Shown piece after piece: positions 11,001-18,844 of a DNA stretch of 64,000 bases. Under the pieces are notes generated by a model. That model searched no databases, was not told the origin of the DNA, and saw only the letters and a program-made list of their open reading frames with translations. Each line of letters starts with the position of its first letter. The first letter of the stretch is position 1. The stretch lies in the NCBI RefSeq assembly GCF_027594825.1, contig NZ_CP088930.1, positions 1,054,001-1,118,000 of the forward strand, in the 5' to 3' direction. The DNA comes from Serratia liquefaciens. Lineage in GTDB: Bacteria > Pseudomonadota > Gammaproteobacteria > Enterobacterales > Enterobacteriaceae. A program made the translations under genes and the position numbers.

Positions 11001-13611
11001 GTTGTTGTGCTCGGAGTTTCACCCCCTCGCGGTCAACTAGACGGCTGGCTAATATTCGCGCTTCAGACCCTACACCACGGAGTGTTCTCATCCATTCAAC
11101 CAATGCCATCAAAGAGGAACTATCACTCTTTTCGCCACGCCAATCGCTACCAAAGGCAGAGTGACCAAAGTCATTGCCTTCTTGGATTCTTTTCCTCTCA
11201 CCTTGCGCTTTAATTAAATCGTCAAGTAACAACACCTGCTGGTCAATAGGTAAAGAACGGTCTCTTAGTAAAGAACCGACCAATGCTTTCGCTTTTCTCC
11301 AATTTCCGTTCAGATGACGGAAAATACCAGTATGAGTTGCAAGAAGGTTTCTGGCCTCAAGAACATCCGTAACCCAAGCAGCGTCGTTTATTTTGGGCTC
11401 AAGAAATTCGCTAACGGTTCTGAAAGAAGCGATCGACTCAACTAACTCAGCAGCTTTCTCAACACCATGATCCCAGACAGAAGCGATAAAGGCATCTGGG
11501 CTGGCATTAGGCGCTGCAGCAATTCTTTCGCCCAGCGCAATTAAACGCTCTACTTCTTGAACTGTATAATATCCGTCCTGAGTTCCTAATTCCTCATGCA
11601 AGCGATTAGCATCAAGGCGCAACTTAGCTAGCAGTTTTGACAGAGAGTGAGCCGCTGTAAAACCGTTAACATCAAATTCCCGAGGAAGCGTTGTCAATGC
11701 ATCTTCCAGTTCAGTAACTGGAGTTTCTATTTCTTCGGCTATTATATCTGACTCAAGATTTAAGCGGGTTTCATGGTATTCTTTGCCCGACATTATGAGT
11801 TGTTTAATCGCCGGAATATTATTATTCCACTCTTCGGATGTAAGCGCTTTCGCTGATAAGTCTGGCGCTTTAGATATGCGTTCAGAAACCTCAACTAATA
11901 TCCCAACAGAAGAGAACATCTCCGGTACAGGAGTCACAGAAAGCTCATCCGACAATTTTTCAACATCGTTTATAACACGTAAAGCTTCTTCTCTAATTTC
12001 TTGCAGACGTGGAATTAACTTTTCTACATCCATTGGTAAAATTTGCTCGAGACCCACCCCATTCCACGGATGTTTATCAGGTAACCCAATATCTAGAATA
12101 CGTTCACCAATCTCTTTTACGAGATTAAGACGTTTCTCAAGATCATTCGCATTCCAATGTTCAAAATTTTCCAGATTAAAATCAGTAGGGGCTTGGCCTA
12201 ACTGACGTAATCGGACAAGGTGCCCCATGACTTGATAGGGGGAAAAAGCGGAGGGATAATATATTTTGTGTAATCTGGCAGGATGTTCGTTAAGTTTATC
12301 CCTAGCATCCGTTAAATTTTCTACCAACGTGTCTGGAAATTCCCCCCTCGGAGATCCTAGCTCCCAAACCCTCTTTAATTCCTCTAGAAAAACTCTTTTG
12401 TTCGTCTTATTACTATGCAACTCTAGACACGCATCACCGACACCTGCATGATCGAGACGACGTTTCACCACTTCTAACGCAGCCATTTTTTCTGCGACAA
12501 ACAAAACCGTTTTTCCATCAGCGACTGCAGCAGCAATTATGTTCGCAATCGTCTGAGATTTACCAGTACCAGGAGGTCCCTGAATAATAAGATTTTTACC
12601 TTCGCGTACATTATGTATCGCCAGAGTTTGGGAAGTGTCACTATCCATGATGTGGAGCATGTCCCTAGGAGATATGAAGGGATCTATTGGCACATCATCT
12701 GAAAGTTCTTCATCTGTATCGTCAAAACCATCAACCATAATTGAACGAATAAGAGCTTGCTCCGTGATACTTTCGTTCTCAGGCCAGTTTTCTGGATCTA
12801 AATCCCTATACATAAGAAATTTTGCAAACGAAAAGAATCCCAGAGTAATATCATCTTCTTGAACACTCCAATCAGGCTTTATCTGCACAGACTGAGCGAC
12901 CTCATCGATATATTTAGAAAGGTCTAATTCTTCTTCTGATTGTATCTTAGGCAATATAATTTCATGCGTTCGCTGGAGATAAGCCTCTAAAGAGAGATTT
13001 TCAATAATCTCATCCTGTCTAGAGCGCAGTTTAAACCTCTCACCGGCAGTTCCGCGCTCTAAAGAGACAGGAATCAAGATCAAAGGAGCATACCTGATAT
13101 TTTCTTTATTGTTTGGGTCAATCCACTTTAAGGTTCCGAGAGTCAGATAAAGTATATTTACACCTTGCTCCTCTTCTAACGTTTTATAATCATGGTAAAG
13201 ATCTAATAATCGCTTCTGCAAACCCTGTGGGGACAATCTTGTTTGCAACTTCGTGTCCTGATGCTCAGAACGAATAGCATTTGGATCAATATCGTCATCA
13301 AAAACAAGCATTCGGCTATCTACAGTAGCTTCATTCGATTCAATATCATCTTCTTTAACATCGATTAACTCACCTTTCTTTCCAGCTCGCCCTGGCAGAA
13401 AAGTAAACACCTTTCCTTCTTTTACTAGCAATCGATGTATCTCAGCAGACTTTTCATCGATTATTTCTAGTAGCTTCGCTGTTTTAGAACGAGGAATGTT
13501 AAGAAGCTTATTACGAGCAGACAAGTCAAGAAGCTCAGTACGAGCTCGCTCTAATTTTTGTTCAAGAGAAAGGTTATTACTTTTAAATATTGAATCTTCG
13601 TTATCATTCAT
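8035..13611 (-). CDS. Giant DUF4011 / superfamily 1 helicase / Vsr-like nuclease / DUF3320 protein, probable antiphage defence
   Basis: A single protein of 1858 residues. The N-terminal DUF4011-type region has LDLSARNKLLNIPRSKTA near residue 30. The SF1 helicase has Walker A GPPGTGKSQT (about 345), then a long coiled insertion rich in Glu and Leu, Walker B VMDEASQIQP (about 1230), motif III GDERQLPPTRF, and late motifs NVQGDERDVI and NVLISRAKRR. A Vsr/DUF559-like endonuclease follows, with IDLAIADP and IGIECDGRAYH (about 1570) and RERDRLRQAVLEDHGW. A DUF3320-type C-terminus begins near 1706. This order matches, as I recall, the single-gene Hhe antiphage system. The gene is more AT-rich than its neighbours, stands alone and lies beside tRNA-Asn, suggesting horizontal acquisition. 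Function is inferred from architecture. Confidence 0.85.
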   Translation of the reverse strand: MNDNEDSIFKSNNLSLEQKLERARTELLDLSARNKLLNIPRSKTAKLLEIIDEKSAEIHRLLVKEGKVFTFLPGRAGKKGELIDVKEDDIESNEATVDSRMLVFDDDIDPNAIRSEHQDTKLQTRLSPQGLQKRLLDLYHDYKTLEEEQGVNILYLTLGTLKWIDPNNKENIRYAPLILIPVSLERGTAGERFKLRSRQDEIIENLSLEAYLQRTHEIILPKIQSEEELDLSKYIDEVAQSVQIKPDWSVQEDDITLGFFSFAKFLMYRDLDPENWPENESITEQALIRSIMVDGFDDTDEELSDDVPIDPFISPRDMLHIMDSDTSQTLAIHNVREGKNLIIQGPPGTGKSQTIANIIAAAVADGKTVLFVAEKMAALEVVKRRLDHAGVGDACLELHSNKTNKRVFLEELKRVWELGSPRGEFPDTLVENLTDARDKLNEHPARLHKIYYPSAFSPYQVMGHLVRLRQLGQAPTDFNLENFEHWNANDLEKRLNLVKEIGERILDIGLPDKHPWNGVGLEQILPMDVEKLIPRLQEIREEALRVINDVEKLSDELSVTPVPEMFSSVGILVEVSERISKAPDLSAKALTSEEWNNNIPAIKQLIMSGKEYHETRLNLESDIIAEEIETPVTELEDALTTLPREFDVNGFTAAHSLSKLLAKLRLDANRLHEELGTQDGYYTVQEVERLIALGERIAAAPNASPDAFIASVWDHGVEKAAELVESIASFRTVSEFLEPKINDAAWVTDVLEARNLLATHTGIFRHLNGNWRKAKALVGSLLRDRSLPIDQQVLLLDDLIKAQGERKRIQEGNDFGHSAFGSDWRGEKSDSSSLMALVEWMRTLRGVGSEARILASRLVDREGVKLRAQQLNQLLQQVRVQLDILWDAFGTSPEEYFSNQISITRVSFIFIEQKVQELIELDKQCARLMVKPPADINERCNLVTRLAELQKLIAELRAKAPLAERAFDKQWQELSSDWEFLSQAHHWLEENSALRFVAAKLTNKVETAKNARETDLFSQKIVSKLEEIAKDLKGSIPTLFGSTADQLKISVACEKLNAWVMNSEQLSKWVAYQHRVAQAREYGLYEVVERLAFGDLSVDSSVSAVERTYFESLLKIMAFEEPELVRFDGELHSRQVLGFAELDLKRIKAASFEVVRAHHRQIPSKSGGVGPVGILRSEMVKKRGHLPIRQLMLKAGVAVQALKPVMMMSPLSVAQFLIPGKQKFDLLVMDEASQIQPVDAIGAIARCKQVVVVGDERQLPPTRFFAKMTESAPNDDDDDVSQVSDIESILGLFVARGLPQRMLRWHYRSRHQSLIAVSNTQFYENKLYIVPSPYTQEAGMGLQFHYIPDGVFESGGKGTNTVEAKAVAKAIMEHARKYPEQSLGVATFSVSQRKAIQDELELLRRLNPDLEEFFNGHPSEPFFVKNLENVQGDERDVIMISVGYAKNPQGYMAMRFGPLGSEGGERRLNVLISRAKRRCEVFASITDEDIDLERAKGKGVFAFKLFLQYARTGRISLAQRSEREMDSVFEEQVADALQKAGYQVHPQVGIAGFFIDLAIADPDMPGRYLIGIECDGRAYHSSRSARERDRLRQAVLEDHGWIIHRIWSTDWFHRPEEQLDRTLKAIESAKKELSERSEQSRQRTRAVPVEIVTVDRGPIVEIGLVDSETSAESEIAYLEANLTANLGYELHETPLGILSEMVEQVVEVESPIHTSEVITRLRTAWGLQRSGARIEAVVSRAINLVCNRGDVIQDGQFLVHDKSTISLRNRQNVQSSGLRKPEMLPPQEIAVGIVKVVKDNLGATDDEIIISISRSLGFKATSGALRKTISDVIEQLITKRTVVREDSLIIENKETITD

Positions 13612-14423
13612 AGCACGAATTCCGTATTTTCGGTAAAATCATCATTGCACGCCAAGTATGTGCTACTGCATATAACGAAGGCATTCAACGACTGAATACT
13701 AACATTTTAGCCATTTTTTTAGGAAAATTCTAATAGAACTCACTGGTCCCCCCGCTTGTTCATGTTCAGTTTTCGCGCACGCATTTTCCAACTTAGCATC
13801 TGATCTCTATGATTTTCGCGCCTTTATGTTAATAACCTCTCATTCCAACTAATTTTAAAATCCAATAAAAAACAAAAAATCAAAACTTAAGCAAAGTTAA
13901 ATTTAATTTAACAAAATAAAACACTAAAAAAATCAAAATCATTGCACCTGCATCCCTGCTAAAAGGGATCTAGTAACTCCTGTGCACAACTACGCTTGCT
14001 AGCGGTTGTGACAAAACTAGGGTTTCTTTCGATCGTTTATTCATCAATTGAAAACGAAAAATGCTTTTAGCTTTTCGAAACCTCGGTGAAAAACCTGCCG
14101 CTGGCATCACTGGCATCCGTTTGCATGAAAAAACGGCATGTGGGTGAATAGCTGCAATATGAATGAAGCTCAAGTCACGCCCTTGTGGGCAATCAGCACC
14201 CCCACCTCTCTTTATCCCCTTCCCCAAGGCCTGTTCAGTGAGCCGTATATGCCCGCAGGATGCCACTGCGGATCTGTGGGCCCGGCGTTTGGCACCCTGT
14301 CAGCACCCGCCGCGCTCAGATCATGAAGATGACTCATGTGGTAATGAAATTTAGTCGCTTTCACTCGTCCCATGGCTCTGGCATAAAATATGCAACGTTA
14401 ACTTATTGACAACATGAAGACTG
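13612..14423. other. Gene-poor junction between helicase gene and mesX
   Basis: About 0.8 kb without a convincing gene. The first 370 bases are very AT-rich with A- and T-runs (13680-13960), and probably hold the helicase promoter and an island edge. From about 13970 to 14340 the composition becomes balanced. No copy of the tRNA-Asn 3' end was found here to mark an attachment site. The mesX promoter must lie in the last 100 bases, where GCATAAAATATGC (near 14380) could supply a -10 element. Confidence 0.5.
13970..14266 (-). CDS. Doubtful 98-codon open frame
   Basis: A frame of 98 codons, Cys-, Pro- and Arg-rich, including MPAAGFSPRFRKAKSIF and LMNKRSKETLVLSQPLA. The second half vaguely resembles short Ash/Icd-type proteins of P4-like satellite phages, but this is only a memory of style. 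No good ribosome site precedes the ATG. It may be a satellite-phage remnant or non-coding. Confidence 0.2.
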   Translation of the reverse strand: MASCGHIRLTEQALGKGIKRGGGADCPQGRDLSFIHIAAIHPHAVFSCKRMPVMPAAGFSPRFRKAKSIFRFQLMNKRSKETLVLSQPLASVVVHRSY

Positions 14424-15482
14424 ATGAGCGAACAAACCAGTAACTTCTACGAAATCAAGAAGCCAATTCAGTTTTCATCTCAGAACTTAGGGTGCAACAT
14501 CGCGATGAGCAGAGACTTTACATTTACGATTAAGCGCAGCCTTTTCGATGAGGATTATAACCCCTCTGAAAATACGCGTATTACCACCAATTTTGCTAAT
14601 TTGGCCCGAGGAAAAAATCGCCAGGAGAATCTGCGCAACACATTGACAATGATTGATAATCGTTTCAATACTTTAGCTCATTGGGACAACCCAAAAAGCG
14701 ATCGTTACTCTGTCGAGCTTGAAATCATTTCTGTCGAGATGAGCATTGAAGGCAATGGCAATACCTTCCCAGTGATTGAGATATTAAAAACCAACATTAT
14801 TGATAAAAAAACTCACCAGCGGATTGAAGGCATTGTCGGGAATAACTTCTCTTCTTATGTGCGAGATTATGACTTCAGCGTATTGCTGCTGGAGCACAAC
14901 AAAAACAAACCTGGATTTAGCATTCCAGATGATTTTGGCGACCTGCACGGCAACATATTCAAGTATTTCGTCAACTCAGCTGAGTACAAAGAGAATTTTA
15001 AAAAGTCACCGGTAATCTGCTTAAGCGTCTCAAGTAAGGACACTTATCAGCGGACGGGTAACCAGCACCCTGTATTGGGCATAGAGTATCAGCAAAACGA
15101 CTCCTCTTTGACTGAGAAATATTTCGAAAAAATGGGGTTACAGGTTCGCTACTTTATGCCGAAAAATAGCGTTGCGCCTTTGGCCTTTTATTTCTCCGGC
15201 GATTTGCTGAGTGATTACACTGATATTGAGCTTATCAGTACCATCAGCACGATGGAGACTTTCCAGAAAATTTATCGGCCTGAGATTTACAATGCGAACT
15301 CTGCCGCAGGGCAATATTATCAGCCGAGCCTGAATCAGCAGGATCATTCGTTGACAAAAATTGTTTATGACCGAGAAGAACGCAGCCAGTTGGCTATTGA
15401 GCAGGGGAAATTTACTGAAGAGCATTTCATCAAACCCTACAAGAACATTCTTGAGCAATGGTCTGCTCACTACGCTCTTTGA
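14424..15482 (+). CDS. mesX: MesX (DUF1852), partner of a folate-independent methionine synthase
   Basis: A 352-residue cytoplasmic DUF1852 protein with no signal peptide or membrane segment. In other bacteria DUF1852 proteins (MesX) are needed together with a truncated, core-only MetE (MesD) to make methionine without cobalamin or methyl-folate; that link is known from published genetics, while the biochemical role of MesX was unclear. Here it lies 27 bases upstream of a core MetE gene, which supports the assignment. Begins MSEQTSNFYEIKKPIQFSSQ. The start has only a weak ribosome site (ATGAAGACTG). It is more AT-rich than mesD. No MetJ or MetR site was recognised upstream. Confidence 0.82.
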   Translation: MSEQTSNFYEIKKPIQFSSQNLGCNIAMSRDFTFTIKRSLFDEDYNPSENTRITTNFANLARGKNRQENLRNTLTMIDNRFNTLAHWDNPKSDRYSVELEIISVEMSIEGNGNTFPVIEILKTNIIDKKTHQRIEGIVGNNFSSYVRDYDFSVLLLEHNKNKPGFSIPDDFGDLHGNIFKYFVNSAEYKENFKKSPVICLSVSSKDTYQRTGNQHPVLGIEYQQNDSSLTEKYFEKMGLQVRYFMPKNSVAPLAFYFSGDLLSDYTDIELISTISTMETFQKIYRPEIYNANSAAGQYYQPSLNQQDHSLTKIVYDREERSQLAIEQGKFTEEHFIKPYKNILEQWSAHYAL

Positions 15483-15509
15483 TTAACCGAAAATAAAAGG
15501 TCATTGATT

Positions 15510-16541
15510 ATGAAAATTTTGCTCCCAACTTCGACTGCCGGCAGTTTGCCGAAACCTTCCTGGCTTGCACAACCTGAGACACTTTGGTCACCGTGGAAAC
15601 TGCAAAATGAGGAATTAATTGAGGGAAAACAAGATGCCCTTCGCTTGTCCCTGGAAGATCAACTGCGGGCAGGCATCGACATTGTCAGCGATGGTGAGCA
15701 AACGCGCCAACACTTTGTCACTACGTTTATCGAGCACCTGAGCGGCGTTGATTTCGAGAAGCGTGAGGTGGTTAAAATCCGTAATCGCTACGATGCGAGC
15801 GTACCGACCGTGGTTGGCGCTGTGGCGCGTCAAAAACCCGTTTTTGTGGAAGATGCCAAGTTTTTACGTCAGCTGACCAAGCAACCCATCAAATGGGCCC
15901 TGCCAGGTCCGATGACGATGATCGATACGCTTTATGATAACCACTATAAGAGCCGCGAAAAACTGGCCTGGGAATTTGCCAAGATCCTCAATCAGGAAGC
16001 CAAAGAATTAGAAGCTGCGGGCGTCGATATTATCCAGTTTGATGAACCCGCCTTTAACGTTTTTTTTGATGAGGTGAATGATTGGGGGATCGCCGCCCTG
16101 GAAAGAGCCATTGAAGGGCTTAAATGTGAAACGGCGGTACATATCTGCTATGGCTATGGCATCAAGGCCAATACGGATTGGAAGAAGACGCTGGGGTCAG
16201 AGTGGAGACAATATGAAGAAGCGTTCCCCAAACTGCAAACCTCGAATATCGATATCATCTCGCTGGAATGCCATAACTCGCATGTTCCTATGGATCTGCT
16301 TGAACTGATCCGCGGTAAAAAAGTGATGGTCGGGGCCATTGACGTGGCGACCAACACCATAGAAACCTCGGAGGAAGTGGCCAATACATTGCGGAAGGCC
16401 CTTCAGTTTGTCGATGCCGACAAACTCTACCCTTCGACCAACTGCGGCATGGCACCTTTATCGCGTCGGGTAGCCACAGGCAAACTCAATGCCTTAAGCG
16501 CAGGTGCAGAGATCATCCGCAGAGAACTCTCCGCAAAGTAA
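15510..16541 (+). CDS. mesD: MesD-type core methionine synthase (MetE C-terminal domain only)
   Basis: Zinc-dependent methyltransferase of 343 residues, corresponding only to the catalytic C-terminal half of MetE (full MetE is about 750). The zinc ligands are recognisable: His and Cys in VHICYGYG, Glu in ISLECHNS and Cys in STNCGMAPLSR. LPGPMTMIDT and IIQFDEPAF are further family motifs. The ATG at 15510 is chosen because AAAAGG lies 9 bases before it; an upstream in-frame TTG does not have that spacing. It forms an operon with mesX. By analogy with characterised MesD it methylates homocysteine from a non-folate donor; the donor is not readable here. Confidence 0.85.
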   Translation: MKILLPTSTAGSLPKPSWLAQPETLWSPWKLQNEELIEGKQDALRLSLEDQLRAGIDIVSDGEQTRQHFVTTFIEHLSGVDFEKREVVKIRNRYDASVPTVVGAVARQKPVFVEDAKFLRQLTKQPIKWALPGPMTMIDTLYDNHYKSREKLAWEFAKILNQEAKELEAAGVDIIQFDEPAFNVFFDEVNDWGIAALERAIEGLKCETAVHICYGYGIKANTDWKKTLGSEWRQYEEAFPKLQTSNIDIISLECHNSHVPMDLLELIRGKKVMVGAIDVATNTIETSEEVANTLRKALQFVDADKLYPSTNCGMAPLSRRVATGKLNALSAGAEIIRRELSAK

Positions 16542-16600
16542 CTTCGCCCCATATCCTGCTTCCGGCGGATAAATGTGCGAAGTGGTAAAACCCTATTTGA

Positions 16601-16626
16601 GCCCGCTCAGGGAAACCTGAGCAGGC
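16601..16626 (+). terminator. Hairpin after mesD, nearly identical to the tRNA-Asn copy 2 terminator
   Basis: GCCCGCTCAGG-GAAA-CCTGAGCAGGC forms an 11-bp stem with one mismatch, followed by a weak T-tract (TTCTCGCATTTTTA). Twenty-three bases starting at AGCCCGCTCAGG are identical to the terminator after the second tRNA-Asn gene at 56452. Confidence 0.7.
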
Positions 16627-16786
16627 TTCTCGCATTTTTATCCGCCATCGTTGGTACGTGTTGCATCAGTTTGCGCAGCGCTCCGCCTTTTCGTCTTTTC
16701 TCCCCGCGACACACGTTCATCACTTAGCTTCCCCCTCGCTATCGCCGGTAGAGTGAGTGCTACGAAATTGTTCAGACACCTTGCAT

Positions 16787-16804
16787 GTACGTAAAATATC
16801 GTAC
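16787..16804. promoter_or_regulatory. Probable operator/promoter of the toxin-antitoxin pair
   Basis: GTACG-TAAAATAT-CGTAC is a perfect inverted repeat of 5-bp arms, lying 17 bases before the toxin ATG and overlapping a possible -10 (TACAAT at 16802). Its position suits autoregulation by the downstream antitoxin. Confidence 0.45.
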
Positions 16805-16820
16805 AATATACGGAGATAAG

Positions 16821-17117
16821 ATGGGATTCAGGGACGTAAAAAAGCTCGCTATACGCTGTCTTCAGCAAGGCGCGTATGACCATGAGGTACGTGGCAACAT
16901 CGATGTCAAGAATCTGTTTGCCACTGGTCAGGTTGATAAAAACGGGGTAATCGAACTTATCAGGAAAACTTCCGGAGATGCATATCAGTGCCGTCCACAT
17001 CATCAGGATGCCGCTACTGACGTTCACATTCTTCAACCCTGGCAGTCCGGTTGCTACTGGTACGTAAAATTTTATTTTATGGAACCCGACGTCATCTTTA
17101 TCAGCGTGCACCAATAA
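16821..17117 (+). CDS. Probable MqsR-like ribonuclease toxin
   Basis: A 98-residue protein, the size of MqsR (98 in Escherichia coli). The C-terminal pattern (VHILQPWQSGCYWYVKFYF, then DVIFISVHQ) resembles the MqsR strand region WQDVYRP...YLKITV...VLIVSF; the N-terminal FRDVKKLAIRCL resembles the first helix. MqsR is an mRNA-cleaving toxin of the RelE-like fold. The ATG at 16821 is chosen because GGAG lies 5 bases before it; an ATG at 16785 has no ribosome site. The stop is 18 bases before a gene encoding a protein with an MqsA-like zinc finger, in the same toxin-first order as mqsRA. Similarity was judged by eye and is moderate. Confidence 0.6.
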   Translation: MGFRDVKKLAIRCLQQGAYDHEVRGNIDVKNLFATGQVDKNGVIELIRKTSGDAYQCRPHHQDAATDVHILQPWQSGCYWYVKFYFMEPDVIFISVHQ

Positions 17118-17135
17118 ATCGACAAGGAGTTCAAA

Positions 17136-17735
17136 GTGAAAATTGTTAAAGAAGGCGATACGCGCGCCGTTCTGTGTCACCACTGCGGGAAATCTATCGC
17201 GACTTATCGTTTACGCGACGTGGACTTCAGCGATCGACGTGGCACGGTGAAGAATATTCTGGCCGCGGTTTGTAACCAGTGCGACAGCGTGGTCAGTGTC
17301 CCTGCTCAATCCACGCCGCAAATTAAAAACGAGTTTGAACAGAGCAAGTCGGCGCTGGAAGTCCGGGTTCCGGCGCACTATCTCGATATTCTTAGCGTCG
17401 CCACGCAGAAAATAGATGCTTCACTGGGCGAAGATTTTCATAAGACGCTGATCCTGTATTACCTTCATGCGCTGACCACCGGTTACTACCATCAGGAAGG
17501 GCTGAAAGCGCTGTTAGGCAGCGAGCTGGCAAATGCCAAAGCGTCGAAGCGGCTGTCGATGAAAGTCACTAAAAAGCAGCTGGCGGAAGTAACTAGCCTA
17601 ATGGAACAACAGAACCTGATGCGAAGCTCCGATGTGGTCAAAGCGGTGATCCTGAAAGTTTGCCAGGATATCGTGCAGGAGAAAAATTTGGGCGTGTTGC
17701 CGGAATTGCGCAACCTCGCCGCCGCCATTTCCTGA
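17136..17735 (+). CDS. Probable antitoxin: MqsA-like zinc finger plus two ribbon-helix-helix-like segments
   Basis: A 199-residue protein. The N-terminus has CHHCGK (about 14-19) and CNQCDS (about 47-52), a two-knuckle zinc site as in MqsA, which binds MqsR through that domain. The C-terminal part does not look like the Xre helix-turn-helix of MqsA. Instead there are two strand-helix-helix stretches, one beginning ALEVRVPAHYLDILSV (about 70) and one beginning RLSMKVTKKQLAEVTSLMEQ (about 140) then SSDVVKAVILKVC, resembling tandem MetJ/Arc folds. The GTG start has AAGGAG 6 bases upstream. Co-transcribed with the toxin candidate. Alternatively a zinc-ribbon regulator of unknown target. Confidence 0.6.
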   Translation: MKIVKEGDTRAVLCHHCGKSIATYRLRDVDFSDRRGTVKNILAAVCNQCDSVVSVPAQSTPQIKNEFEQSKSALEVRVPAHYLDILSVATQKIDASLGEDFHKTLILYYLHALTTGYYHQEGLKALLGSELANAKASKRLSMKVTKKQLAEVTSLMEQQNLMRSSDVVKAVILKVCQDIVQEKNLGVLPELRNLAAAIS

Positions 17736-17767
17736 GCCTTTTTCCGCCGCTGACTGCCTGGCAAGCC

Positions 17768-18700
17768 TCAGGCGCGCTCCGTCATGCTGCCATCTGGCCC
17801 CAGATTGTCAGTCAGGATCTTCAATAATGCGCGAACTTTCGGCAGCGCCTGCCGACTCTTGAGCCAGGCCAGATTAATCGGTAATCCATCGGTTGCCAGA
17901 TGAGGCAATACCTCTACCAGCGAACCCTCTGCAAGCTGCCGTTTCACCAACCAGGTGGGCAACTGCGCAATGCCGTGCCCGGCCAAAACGGCGGTAAGCT
18001 GCCCTTCTGCATCGCCGATAGCCACCCGCGCCGGTAACACCCTTTTCTCGCTGTTATTCGCCTGCGCGCCGGCAAAATACCAGGGGGTAAGCATGCCGTT
18101 ACCTTCGCCGTAAACCACGCAGCTGTGATTATCCAAATCCTGTTCGTTGTTCGGCACGCCGCGCTTTTTCACATAGGCCGGTGAAGCGCAGAAAATATGC
18201 CGCTGCGCCCCCAGATAACAGTGCCCTAAAGCATTCGGCCAAATATCCGCGCCGCCGATACGCACAATAATATCGATACCCTCTATCACAGGATCGACAA
18301 AGCGGTCGGAAAACGAAATATGCGGCATTAACAGCGGGTGATCCTCAATCAGCTTGAGGATCACCGGTAAAGCATGCAGACGACCATAAGCTGCGGGAAG
18401 TTCGATGCGCACCCTTCCCCGTGGCTCGGCATTTTCGGCCTGCATGGCAAGCTCCGCTTCTTCCAGCTCGCCCAATACGCTGGTGCAGGTGCGGTAAAAG
18501 GTTTGCCCCGCGTCGGTCAGCGACAGACGCCGCGTGGTCCGGTTAAACAGGCGAACCTGCAGCCGACCCTCCAGACGGGCAATGCCTTTGCTGATGGCGG
18601 AACCGGTTAAATTCAGGCGTTCTGCGGCGGCCGTAAAGCTGCCCAGATCGGCTACGCAGACAAACAGATCGATACCTTTGAGTCGTTCGGAAGAAAACAT
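17768..18700 (-). CDS. LysR-family regulator divergent from the NmrA-type reductase
   Basis: 310 residues. Winged helix-turn-helix at about 5-65 (LGSFTAAAERLNLTGSAISKGI, quoted in part: GSFTAAAERLN), a dimerisation helix, then a periplasmic-binding-like effector domain (about 95-295) of the CrgA/YafC group. It is divergent from the NAD(P)-binding reductase gene at 18845 with 144 bases between starts. This is the usual arrangement for a LysR protein controlling its neighbour, which is an inference. The effector is unknown. Confidence 0.9.
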   Translation of the reverse strand: MFSSERLKGIDLFVCVADLGSFTAAAERLNLTGSAISKGIARLEGRLQVRLFNRTTRRLSLTDAGQTFYRTCTSVLGELEEAELAMQAENAEPRGRVRIELPAAYGRLHALPVILKLIEDHPLLMPHISFSDRFVDPVIEGIDIIVRIGGADIWPNALGHCYLGAQRHIFCASPAYVKKRGVPNNEQDLDNHSCVVYGEGNGMLTPWYFAGAQANNSEKRVLPARVAIGDAEGQLTAVLAGHGIAQLPTWLVKRQLAEGSLVEVLPHLATDGLPINLAWLKSRQALPKVRALLKILTDNLGPDGSMTERA

Positions 18701-18844
18701 AGCCCGCCACCATTAATGAATTTAATTCCATAAACTTGGTAATTTATAGCCTAAATAGGAAATTTATTCCCCGTAAACTCGATCTGGTAACACATCCTCA
18801 GGGCCAGGCCCGATTCAACCACCGACCATGACAAGGGTTTATTG

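Noticed and set aside
7804..14423. Integrase-type attachment repeat (tRNA-Asn 3' end) at the far side of the helicase island
   Set aside because: No second copy of the GTTCGAGTCCAGTCAGAGGA segment was found before 56.4 kb, so an att-flanked island cannot be claimed.
16638..17183. Minus-strand frame of 181 codons over the toxin gene
   Set aside because: It covers the complement of the better supported plus-strand pair, has no ribosome site and crosses the mesD hairpin.
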